From: Prolixibacteraceae bacterium
GTDB lineage: Bacteria > Bacteroidota > Bacteroidia > Bacteroidales > Prolixibacteraceae
NCBI GenBank assembly: GCA_027858145.1
Contig: JAQIDF010000280.1
Coordinates: 1 to 6,762, forward strand
DNA length: 6,762 nt
Reading direction: 5' to 3'
Shown here: positions 1-4,757 of the stretch, one piece after another
Layout: each line of letters opens with the position of its first letter
How positions within the stretch are numbered: the stretch's first letter is position 1
The notes under the pieces: generated by a model
The model's input: only the letters and a program-made list of their open reading frames with translations
The model's database searches: none
Told to the model about the DNA's origin: nothing
Made by a program: the position numbers and the translations under genes

Positions 1-5
1 TTTGC

Positions 6-662
6 TTAAAACAAGCCTACTTTAAAAGTTAATCCTGCCGAATAGCTTCTGAGTGCATCCTTTGATACATTTTCAATATCGATATCGCTTGTGTACCTGT
101 AAGTTGCAAAAGCAGCAATACGCAGCCATTTTGTAAAGTTAACTTCAAGTTCAATTCCGGGCTCGGCAACAAAATACACATCTTCAATGTCAGAATAAGG
201 TTGAGTATGTGTGTCATCAGAAACAGGAGCTATTGCTCCGCCGCCAAGTAAAATAGGAAACGAAAGATGAACAGGTTTTCGAGATGCCAGAATAGGTTCG
301 ATAACAATACCACCATAGCCTCCGGCCAGGTATGACCTGTCATTGAACGAATTTTCCAACAGGTAATCTTCAATTTGATTGAGGTTGTTTACAAAACCTG
401 TTCCTCCCAGGCCGATGCCAAACCATCGATCCATAATCCAGCATCCGCGTGATGAGAAAACCATCCCATCGGTGTTGTCGATGGGGGAGTATCCCACGGA
501 AATAGCACCATAAAAGCCGTCGCGGTTACTGCGCTTGAAGATGGTCTGGATTTCATCGTCGTTGTTTTTTTCTTGTTCGTAATCGTCAATTTTAATGACT
601 TGTTGTGCCATGGCAGGCATGGCCAATAGAAAAATAGTTAAGGCTAAAATTGTGTGTTTCAT
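6..662 (-). CDS. Putative outer-membrane beta-barrel protein, last gene of the sigma operon
   Basis: The product is 218 aa and I do not recognise a named family. Residues 1-19 are a clear signal peptide (Lys2, hydrophobic core, AMA before Gln20), so the protein is exported. A charged linker of about 25 residues (Asp/Glu/Asn/Lys-rich) precedes the body. The body alternates short aromatic/hydrophobic strands with Gly-rich turns (for example GFYGAISVGYSP near 49-60) and ends in a strand, GLTFKVGLF, with a terminal Phe. Alternating strands plus a C-terminal Phe are typical of BAM-assembled outer-membrane barrels; the size suits an 8-10 strand barrel. It starts with ATG at 662, 22 bases after the stop of the preceding barrel gene, so cotranscription is likely. 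The role is inferred only: an envelope protein controlled by the ECF sigma factor at the head of the operon. I am sure of export, fairly sure of the barrel, and ignorant of any ligand. Confidence 0.8.
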   Translation of the reverse strand: MKHTILALTIFLLAMPAMAQQVIKIDDYEQEKNNDDEIQTIFKRSNRDGFYGAISVGYSPIDNTDGMVFSSRGCWIMDRWFGIGLGGTGFVNNLNQIEDYLLENSFNDRSYLAGGYGGIVIEPILASRKPVHLSFPILLGGGAIAPVSDDTHTQPYSDIEDVYFVAEPGIELEVNFTKWLRIAAFATYRYTSDIDIENVSKDALRSYSAGLTFKVGLF

Positions 663-684
663 GGTTATTTCTGTTTAAATATTT

Positions 685-1167
685 TTAAAAATGAAGGATG
701 GCACCCAGACAAATATCCCCGGGTGAAATGCTGAATATATTGGCTCCGCCATAGTCGAAAAACGGGCGGGCATCGATTGTTAAGGAAACCGGTATTTCAG
801 TAAAATCATATGCGAGGCCCACAAGAGCATCGAGACCGGCAATGGGGGCTGAAAAATGGCGGTCGACACGGTTGTCGTATTCTTCTTTCCACCTAACATA
901 ACCGGCGTGGGCACCATAGCCGTAATAAAATGTCAGGTATTCCGGTAGCTCGGGCATTCTGTAGTGTCTGAAAATTTTCATCGCAGCTACATTCTGTCCA
1001 CCGTTTCTGCTGGTTAGCATAAATCGGTACGATGACAGTCCGTCGTTAGGGATTTCATAAAAAATGCTACGGCTACTGCCGGTCCTTACCCCCAGTGACC
1101 GGTTGTAATTTTGAGCCGGAAGCAGTGCCGGAAGTAAAACAATAAAAAATAGTAAAAAGTGTTTCAT
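685..1167 (-). CDS. Small secreted, outer-membrane beta-barrel-like protein
   Basis: The product is 160 aa with no named family recognised. Residues 1-18 form a signal peptide (Lys2, Phe/Leu-rich core, LPA before Gln19). The mature part is rich in Tyr, Phe, Gly and Arg in short alternating strands (YYGYGAHAGYVRW near 82-94; LVGLAYDF near 115-122). It ends in ICLGAILHF, again a C-terminal Phe typical of outer-membrane barrels. At about 142 mature residues it is small, enough for roughly eight strands. It begins with ATG at 1167, 19 bases beyond the stop of the DUF4097-like gene and 22 bases before the next barrel gene, so it sits tightly inside the operon. Together with the following gene it forms a pair of unlike small barrels; they share architecture but no obvious sequence similarity. 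Structural or sensing roles in the envelope are possible; none is shown by the sequence. Confidence 0.78.
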   Translation of the reverse strand: MKHFLLFFIVLLPALLPAQNYNRSLGVRTGSSRSIFYEIPNDGLSSYRFMLTSRNGGQNVAAMKIFRHYRMPELPEYLTFYYGYGAHAGYVRWKEEYDNRVDRHFSAPIAGLDALVGLAYDFTEIPVSLTIDARPFFDYGGANIFSISPGDICLGAILHF

Positions 1168-1186
1168 GGCTATTTGTTGAATTTGA

Positions 1187-2284
1187 TTATCGTTTCAGTA
1201 TGCTGACATCCGATGCGTTTGTTTTTAAAATTACCCGTGGTTTAGATGTTTCAATTTTACCGGTTCGTCCTATATAGCGCATAATTTTTTCATTTGCATT
1301 GATGCGTTGTGTCGAATCAATCAAAGCTTCCATGGGCATACTTATATCTTTGTTGGTAGTTATATCGAAATTTACATCAGTTTCGCGGTTGAGGAATAGC
1401 TGAATGTTGGTTGAATTGGCATCTACCACAAGATGGTCAAAGCCGGGTTTTATGTTTTCGATGGTGAGGTCGCCATAATTCATGCGTACGTCCGATTTAT
1501 TGGTAAATTCAGATATCGAGAAGTCTGTCCAGTTTGAAACAGTTTCAAAATCAGAGATTAAACGGATGCGGTAATCATCGCGCGATGAATTGACAAATAA
1601 GCTGGCAACCTCAGTGAGGGTAATGTTCGAAGTTTTGCTGTCGATGCGCAGCCGGCGTGCCGATGTGAGGTTCATGTCGCTGTAATACACTTCCAGCCGT
1701 CCGTTGTCAATATGGTTAATAATAGCATCGGCAAAGTTTACTTTCATATTTACATAACCATTCAGGTTGTGAGCTTTCAAGCGTCCATTGTCCATATTTA
1801 ACGTTACATCGCCGTTATAATCGTCAATATAAATGTTACCGAATTTGTTCTTTACACGAAGGTCGAGGTTGTCAGGTATAGTGATTTTCATGTTGATCTC
1901 AACTTCGGTTTCACCAAATCCAATGGTTTCCTTTAGCTTCTTCAGTTCGTCGAGCAAACGGTTCTTGCTTTCACCAATTAGCGTGTTGATTACCACATAA
2001 TGGCCCGATTGGGTGAGCTCGAAATCAATGTCTTTCATTTTCTGATGAATCTCATCGTAATTTCTTCCGGTAACTTCATAATCAATCTGAACCCACAGTG
2101 TGTCGCGATCCCAGGTTTTGATAACGATATCGCCGTATTTGTTGCCAATGTCAACAATCGTGCTGTTATCTACAACGAAGCCCCGTGAAATATGTTCCGA
2201 CTCACTAACCTGAGCGGGCGCTGTTATGTTTGTTAATATTGAAAAAAGGATCAATACAATGGAATATTTGAGTGTAGTGTACAT
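1187..2284 (-). CDS. Secreted DUF4097-like (putative adhesin) beta-repeat protein
   Basis: The frame is open from an ATG at 2350, but I place the start at the ATG at 2284. From there the product (365 aa) opens with an ordinary signal peptide: Lys6, a hydrophobic core, then APA before Gln25. The 2350 start would put 22 unrelated residues in front of it, though its ATG overlaps the upstream stop (ATGTTAA) and could couple translation. The mature protein consists of short beta-strand repeats with recurring NG/YGD turns: NKYGDIVIKTW, NKFGNIYIDDY, two NGRL turns, and MNYGDLTIENI. This suits a right-handed beta-helix of the DUF4097/putative adhesin type that often accompanies ECF sigma/anti-sigma pairs in Bacteroidota. 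A charged helical insert (KNRLLDELKKLKETIG) interrupts the early repeats. From the 2284 start there are no cysteines and no lipobox, so it should be periplasmic or surface-exposed. A role in envelope sensing or adhesion is inferred from family and operon context only. Confidence 0.8.
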   Translation of the reverse strand: MYTTLKYSIVLILFSILTNITAPAQVSESEHISRGFVVDNSTIVDIGNKYGDIVIKTWDRDTLWVQIDYEVTGRNYDEIHQKMKDIDFELTQSGHYVVINTLIGESKNRLLDELKKLKETIGFGETEVEINMKITIPDNLDLRVKNKFGNIYIDDYNGDVTLNMDNGRLKAHNLNGYVNMKVNFADAIINHIDNGRLEVYYSDMNLTSARRLRIDSKTSNITLTEVASLFVNSSRDDYRIRLISDFETVSNWTDFSISEFTNKSDVRMNYGDLTIENIKPGFDHLVVDANSTNIQLFLNRETDVNFDITTNKDISMPMEALIDSTQRINANEKIMRYIGRTGKIETSKPRVILKTNASDVSILKR

Positions 2285-2343
2285 AGTGTTTGTGTTAATG
2301 TTGCAAATGGTTGCTCTTTTAAAGCTGAGCATTGGTAATTTTT

Positions 2344-2850
2344 TTAACATTGAACTTGAGTTAATACCCGGTTAACCATTTTAAGTTTTGTCCGGTTGTT
2401 TTGTATCATAGCTTCAATAACCTCTTTGTTGTAAAGGTTATCGTTCAGGTCATTTTCTAAATCTTTGTACATATTATCAAGCTCGTTCAAATCCGATTCA
2501 ATGTCTTGTTTAAGTGCAGGGTAGATATCGTAGCATTTGTTGATTTCCTGAAGCTGGTTTGAAACTTCGCGGGCATAGTAAGCTTCGGTTTCAAGAAGCT
2601 GTTTAATTTCGGGGTCGGAAATGTTGGCGTACACCGGCATTTGTTGGTTTTTCGACATAAGCATAAAAGTTGATATTAAAGCGATAACCAATACCGCTGC
2701 TACGGCCGATGTAATTTTCCAGATTCGTGAAAAGCCTGTATGTTTCTTCTCCTCTAATGTCGATTCAATTTTATCCCACAATTCAGGTGTTGGTAGTTTT
2801 GAATCAAACTCGTCTCTGTGTTCGTGCACAAAATCTTCAAGCTTCTTCAT
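2344..2850 (-). CDS. Membrane-anchored anti-sigma-like regulator
   Basis: The product is 168 aa. Residues 1-42 are charged and probably cytoplasmic (a short acidic/amphipathic helix, then PTPELWDKIESTLEEKK). This resembles the sigma-binding tail of Bacteroidota anti-sigma proteins, although no zinc-binding HxxxCxxC motif is present. One transmembrane helix spans about 46-65 (ITSAVAAVLVIALISTFMLM). Residues 70-168 would be periplasmic and strongly helical, rich in Glu, Asn, Lys and Leu, and probably coiled coil (QDIESDLNELDNMYKDLEND). The ATG at 2850 lies 14 bases inside the end of the sigma gene, which indicates translational coupling and a near 1:1 output, as expected for a sigma/anti-sigma pair. 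The periplasmic helix could sense an envelope signal or contact the DUF4097-like protein encoded next. The function rests on topology and position rather than a recognisable domain. An orphan membrane protein of other function is the alternative. Confidence 0.75.
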   Translation of the reverse strand: MKKLEDFVHEHRDEFDSKLPTPELWDKIESTLEEKKHTGFSRIWKITSAVAAVLVIALISTFMLMSKNQQMPVYANISDPEIKQLLETEAYYAREVSNQLQEINKCYDIYPALKQDIESDLNELDNMYKDLENDLNDNLYNKEVIEAMIQNNRTKLKMVNRVLTQVQC

Positions 2851-3397
2851 AATATTGCTCCTTTAAAATTTCATATACTTTACGTTTTGCCCTCATGTAC
2901 TGCGACTTCGATGTTGATTCGCTTATATCCAGTATTTGGGATATTTCAACATGGTCGTAACCTTCGAGCAGGTATAACGAAAAAACGATGCGCCCCCCCT
3001 CGGGCAGTTGTTCCATGGCTTGTTGTACATGAGCCGTTGTGAGCGGCAGTTCGTTTTCTTCGTAAGTGTCATCATAACGGTCGCCATAAAAATGCATGTC
3101 GTCGGTTAACTGTAACTCCACTTTTCTTTTTTGAATAGCATTGATACACGTGTTGATGACAATTCGTTTCAGCCATGCACCAAAAGTTGATTCGTACCTG
3201 AATGAATCAAGTTTTGAAAAGGCCTGAATAAAAGCTTCCTGCAAAATATCTTCGGCATCTTCGCGGTTGTTCATCATGCGGCAGCATATATTGAACATTG
3301 CTCGTGCATATAACTCGTACAATTGCCGGCGTGCTTTATTATCACCTTTTTTACTGGCTTCAATCAGCTTTTTGTGTATGTCTGTTTTTGTTCCCAA
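2837..3397 (-). CDS. ECF-family RNA polymerase sigma-70 factor
   Basis: The product is 186 aa, the normal ECF length. Region 2 covers about residues 24-91, with the core-binding helix around NREDAEDILQEAF (44-56) and the -10 recognition part around SFRYESTFGAWLKRIVINTC (65-84). An acidic linker (about 97-118) leads to region 4 (about 122-176), where the helix-turn-helix near YDHVEISQILDISESTSKSQ would read the -35 element. Region 3 is absent, as usual in the family. The start is unusual: the only start-like codon before region 2 is TTG at 3397, since a TAA lies three codons upstream and the next Met is residue 34. The stop (TGA at 2837) lies inside the next gene, the membrane anti-sigma-like protein. 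A promoter-like TTGCAACCC/GTCATTAA pair sits immediately upstream and may be the factor's own target. The ECF assignment is secure; the target regulon beyond this operon is unknown. Confidence 0.93.
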   Translation of the reverse strand: MGTKTDIHKKLIEASKKGDNKARRQLYELYARAMFNICCRMMNNREDAEDILQEAFIQAFSKLDSFRYESTFGAWLKRIVINTCINAIQKRKVELQLTDDMHFYGDRYDDTYEENELPLTTAHVQQAMEQLPEGGRIVFSLYLLEGYDHVEISQILDISESTSKSQYMRAKRKVYEILKEQYYEEA

Positions 3398-3415
3398 TGC
3401 TTTTTATTTCCGTTA

Positions 3416-3447
3416 TTAATGACAGGATGAAATTTAAAGGGTTGCAA
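3416..3447 (-). promoter_or_regulatory. Candidate autoregulated ECF promoter of the sigma operon
   Basis: Read on the minus strand, TTGCAACCC (3447-3439) is followed by GTCATTAA (3423-3416), with exactly 17 bases between the AAC core and GTC. An AAC-type -35 and a GTC-type -10 at this spacing are the hallmark of ECF promoters, and ECF genes commonly control themselves. The expected start point, near 3411, would leave a leader of only about 14 bases before the TTG start codon. No convincing Bacteroidota housekeeping promoter (TTG, then TAnnTTTG) was found: TAAATTTG occurs at 3493-3486 on the minus strand but lacks a partner TTG. The assignment rests on motif match and position only. Confidence 0.45.
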
Positions 3448-3475
3448 AAAAGATTGCAATTGGTCACAAATTTGT
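3442..3475. repeat. Palindrome cluster upstream of the sigma promoter
   Basis: Two copies of the self-complementary hexamer TTGCAA (3442-3447 and 3454-3459) lie 12 bases apart, followed by the perfect 10-base palindrome ACAAATTTGT (3466-3475). The first hexamer overlaps the candidate -35 element, so the cluster could be a binding site for a dimeric regulator. Short AT-rich palindromes also arise by chance, so this is weak evidence. Confidence 0.3.
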
Positions 3476-3585
3476 CATCAAAAAGCAAATTTAACATTAT
3501 AAATATAGGTGAGTAGAGGGAATTTGGCGGTAAAAAGCATTGTTGAACTTACGTTGAAAAAGTATAGAGGGCGGTGCAGCCATAA

Positions 3586-3613
3586 TTGTGGTAAAAGTCG
3601 AAGATTATCTTTT
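3586..3613 (+). promoter_or_regulatory. Weak candidate Bacteroidota-type promoter facing the orphan ORFs
   Basis: TTG at 3586-3588 is followed after 17 bases by TATCTTTT (3606-3613), one base short of the TAnnTTTG consensus of Bacteroidota housekeeping promoters. It points toward the two small plus-strand ORFs. A transcript from here would carry all three stem-loops at 3674-3751 in a leader of about 200 bases. In an AT-rich spacer such a match is not strong. Confidence 0.25.
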
Positions 3614-3673
3614 TAGTTCAGCGAGAAACTATGCATCTTTGGGTGGTGTTATTGAAGTTGAAATAATTCGGTA

Positions 3674-3699
3674 GTTATTTGATTAAATCATCAAATAAC
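3674..3699. repeat. Perfect stem-loop 1 (10 bp stem, 6-base loop)
   Basis: GTTATTTGAT (3674-3683) and ATCAAATAAC (3690-3699) are exact reverse complements around the loop TAAATC. It is AT-rich, unlike the next two stems, and has no flanking T-tract that would make it an ordinary terminator. It lies between divergent genes, where neither needs a terminator. Confidence 0.7.
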
Positions 3700-3703
3700 A
3701 ATG

Positions 3704-3720
3704 TGTCGTTACAAACGACA
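3704..3720. repeat. Perfect stem-loop 2 with the TCGTTRCAAACGA motif
   Basis: TGTCGTT (3704-3710) pairs with AACGACA (3714-3720) around the three-base loop ACA. Its core and 3' tail (TCGTTACAAACGA, then AGGAGTAAG) recur almost exactly 28 bases downstream in stem-loop 3. The two are therefore related units rather than independent hairpins. Confidence 0.7.
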
Positions 3721-3728
3721 GGAGTAAG

Positions 3729-3751
3729 CCCCCTCGTTGCAAACGAGGGGG
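3729..3751. repeat. Perfect GC-rich stem-loop 3, REP-like
   Basis: CCCCCTCGTT (3729-3738) pairs perfectly with AACGAGGGGG (3742-3751) around the loop GCA, a very stable 10 bp stem. The core TCGTTGCAAACGA matches stem-loop 2 with one change (G for A). The stem is flanked by GGAGTAAG on the left and AGTAGGGGAGTAGG on the right. GTAG/GGAG-type tetranucleotides next to a GC-rich hairpin are a feature of REP elements mobilised by RAYT transposases, so this pair may be a REP doublet. No transposase is in the window. No T-tract follows, so it is not a typical terminator. Confidence 0.65.
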
Positions 3752-3763
3752 AGTAGGGGAGTA
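3748..3763. repeat. Two tandem GGGGAGTA octamers
   Basis: GGGGAGTA occurs twice head to tail (3748-3755, 3756-3763), the first copy overlapping the right arm of stem-loop 3. A related GGAGTAAG (3721-3728) follows stem-loop 2. The tail motif therefore occurs three times in about 45 bases. Confidence 0.6.
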
Positions 3764-3814
3764 GGTATAATTATCGAGATTATGACATGGTAACTGATTG
3801 GAATATTAAAATAT

Positions 3815-4051
3815 ATGGGAACATCAATATACCCTAACGAGTATCTTTATATGTGTTATACTGATCAAGCAGATAAATGTAATACCTTTACAATGCCAAC
3901 AAGTATAGTATTTATGGATGAAAATGACGCGGTAACTGTATTTGGGTTAAATCCTAGCATTGTAAACTGTGATTATAGGAGTTTTATAAAAGATCAAGGA
4001 AGTGGAGATATTGTATTTTCACCGTCCTTTCAATTTGATATTACTTGGTGA
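3815..4051 (+). CDS. Small orphan ORF, hypothetical protein
   Basis: This would encode 78 aa of unknown function. The frame opens at 3794 and the first ATG is 3815. There is no signal peptide or membrane segment; the sequence is soluble-looking, with alternating hydrophobic and acidic stretches (SIVFMDENDAVTVFG near 30-44), three Cys (14, 22, 52) and an aromatic end (FQFDITW). It could be a small beta-rich domain, or the surviving C-terminal piece of a longer protein, since it begins abruptly after a stop-rich stretch. It ends 12 bases before the next plus-strand ORF, so the two could form a pair. Base composition is clearly richer in A and T than the flanking operon and xylanase gene, which suggests different ancestry. 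The A-rich sequence before the ATG suits Bacteroidota translation initiation. It may equally not be expressed. Confidence 0.4.
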   Translation: MGTSIYPNEYLYMCYTDQADKCNTFTMPTSIVFMDENDAVTVFGLNPSIVNCDYRSFIKDQGSGDIVFSPSFQFDITW

Positions 4052-4063
4052 AAATAATGTACT

Positions 4064-4321
4064 ATGTATTTAAGGGATTTAAATAAACGGATTAAAGATT
4101 TTGGATGGGATTTATCTAGGGCTTCTGGTAGAAAAAACACACGTTGGCTTGTCTCTTGCCTTTCTGGAAGTGAATATAAAAAGTATTGTAAAATAAAAAC
4201 GGATTTAAAGAATTTATCTGAAAAGCATTTTTTGATAACGCAAAAAGCCAATAACTTACCTCGTAATGTTTGGTTGTATAGAAAATACAATTTTGAGATA
4301 GTTTTTTTATTACTTCTCTGA
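4064..4321 (+). CDS. Small orphan ORF with a -1 frame membrane continuation
   Basis: As read directly it encodes 85 aa of unknown function: a basic, probably helical, soluble part (about residues 1-75, rich in Lys, Arg, Asn and Ser, with Cys47 and Cys57 among them... positions approximate) that runs into a hydrophobic end (IVFLLLL) and stops. The stop looks premature. The -1 frame, open from 4297 to a TAA at 4483-4485, continues smoothly with two hydrophobic segments. The joined product would be about 140 aa: soluble N-terminus, two membrane helices, short Lys/Glu-rich tail. The switch falls within a seven-T run. It starts 12 bases after the 78-aa ORF and is similarly AT-rich. A small gene followed by a two-helix membrane protein could be an effector/immunity-like or mobile cassette pair, but that is speculation. 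A long antisense frame also exists here, so coding status is moderate at best. Confidence 0.45.
   Translation: MYLRDLNKRIKDFGWDLSRASGRKNTRWLVSCLSGSEYKKYCKIKTDLKNLSEKHFLITQKANNLPRNVWLYRKYNFEIVFLLLL
4303..4309 (+). other. Slippery heptamer TTTTTTA at the frame switch
   Basis: In the reading frame of the 4064 ORF the bases fall as T TTT TTA, which matches the X XXY YYZ pattern of -1 programmed frameshift sites; U UUU UUA is a well-known version. After a -1 slip the next codon is ATT at 4309, which enters the hydrophobic continuation. A single-T insertion error or mutation in the same run would have the same effect, so the site does not by itself prove recoding. Confidence 0.4.
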
Positions 4322-4485
4322 TTTTATATTTGTCATTTATTCCTCTTTTTAAAGGGCGATTTTCAGTTTTTTTAGGGGTTTCTATTTTGATTTGGTATTT
4401 TACTAGTGAAGCGCTTTTGTTTAAATATAAGAGAGTAATGGCCTGTTTAATCGAAATACAAAAAGAAATTGAGAAATATCTATAA
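4309..4485 (+). other. -1 frame continuation encoding two hydrophobic segments
   Basis: This stretch is open in the -1 frame relative to the 4064 ORF and would add 58 residues. They form a hydrophobic segment (about FFITSLILYLSFIPLF, including the slip site), a short basic turn (KGRF), a second segment (VFLGVSILIWYF), then a charged tail ending EIQKEIEKYL. The only Met codon is at 4438, after both segments, so the stretch has no ATG of its own that would include them. This favours its being the detached C-terminus of the upstream ORF rather than a separate gene. Confidence 0.4.
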
Positions 4486-4564
4486 TTTTTCTTGTTTTTC
4501 ATGACAGTACCTCGCGCTATAGGGAGTTAACCACACATGCACCCTCTGCTCCCACCAAAAAGTA

Positions 4565-4631
4565 TTGTTCAATAATTTGCGGCCCAAATGATAATTGGGG
4601 CGGATCGAACAAACCGCACTATGTTGTTCAA
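4565..4631. promoter_or_regulatory. Possible operator: TTGTTCAA/GAACAA repeat set
   Basis: Two direct copies of TTGTTCAA (4565 and 4624) flank one inverted GAACAA (4607). The inverted copy and the second direct copy form an inverted repeat with an 11-base gap, a usual geometry for a dimeric regulator site. It lies about 130-190 bases before the xylanase start. No regulator gene is nearby, so a function is only suggested. Confidence 0.25.
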
Positions 4632-4679
4632 GAATCAATCCATCAACAAAAACAAACTATTCTGAAGGGAAGTGTACCC

Positions 4680-4693
4680 AATAATTAATTATT
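4680..4693. repeat. Perfect 14-base AT palindrome
   Basis: AATAATTAATTATT is exactly self-complementary and sits 64 bases before the xylanase ATG, within plausible promoter distance. It could be a regulator site or an easily melted segment. All-A/T palindromes of this size can arise by chance in such a spacer. Confidence 0.35.
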
Positions 4694-4757
4694 ATATTGC
4701 ACGCTTTTTAGTGGGAAACAAGAAATCCTATGTCAAATCATTAATATACAGAGAACT

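Larger units (their letters stand above)
4486..4757. other. Spacer upstream of the xylanase gene, no gene seen
   Basis: No ORF longer than about a dozen codons looks real here. The motif TTGTTCAA occurs at 4565-4572 and 4624-4631, with the inverted GAACAA at 4607-4612. TGCGG (4578-4582) is mirrored by CCGCA (4614-4618). A perfect AT palindrome lies at 4680-4693. I found no good TTG/TAnnTTTG promoter pair for the xylanase gene. The last 20 bases before its ATG are A-rich with no Shine-Dalgarno sequence, which is normal for Bacteroidota. Confidence 0.5.

Noticed and set aside
2285..2350. Upstream ATG (2350) as start of the DUF4097-like gene
   Set aside because: It adds 22 residues ahead of a good signal peptide. 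The ATGTTAA overlap with the preceding stop is tempting for coupling, but the 2284 ATG gives a normal exported protein.
3486..3493. TAAATTTG (minus strand) as a housekeeping -7 box for the sigma operon
   Set aside because: It matches TAnnTTTG but no TTG lies at the required distance upstream on that strand.
3674..3751. Stem-loops read as a CRISPR array or as intrinsic terminators
   Set aside because: There are only two related units with no spacer-like regular array, no cas genes, no T-tract after the stems, and divergent flanking genes that do not need termination here.
4030..4290. 86-codon open frame on the minus strand
   Set aside because: It overlaps both small plus-strand ORFs in antisense and shows no domain, signal peptide or neighbour logic.
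4116..4502. 128-codon open frame on the minus strand
   Set aside because: It is antisense to the plus-strand ORF and its frame continuation, its product is low in Gly, Asp and Ala and looks like AT-rich antisense sequence (many Phe, Tyr, Lys, Asn, Ile), and the plus strand reads as a more sensible soluble-plus-membrane protein. Not excluded outright.
4501..4605. Possible tiny peptide ORFs (from ATG at 4501 and 4538) and a GCCCAA/TTGGGGC hairpin
   Set aside because: The ORFs have only about 9-13 codons without similarity to any leader peptide, and the hairpin needs a bulge and has a short stem.
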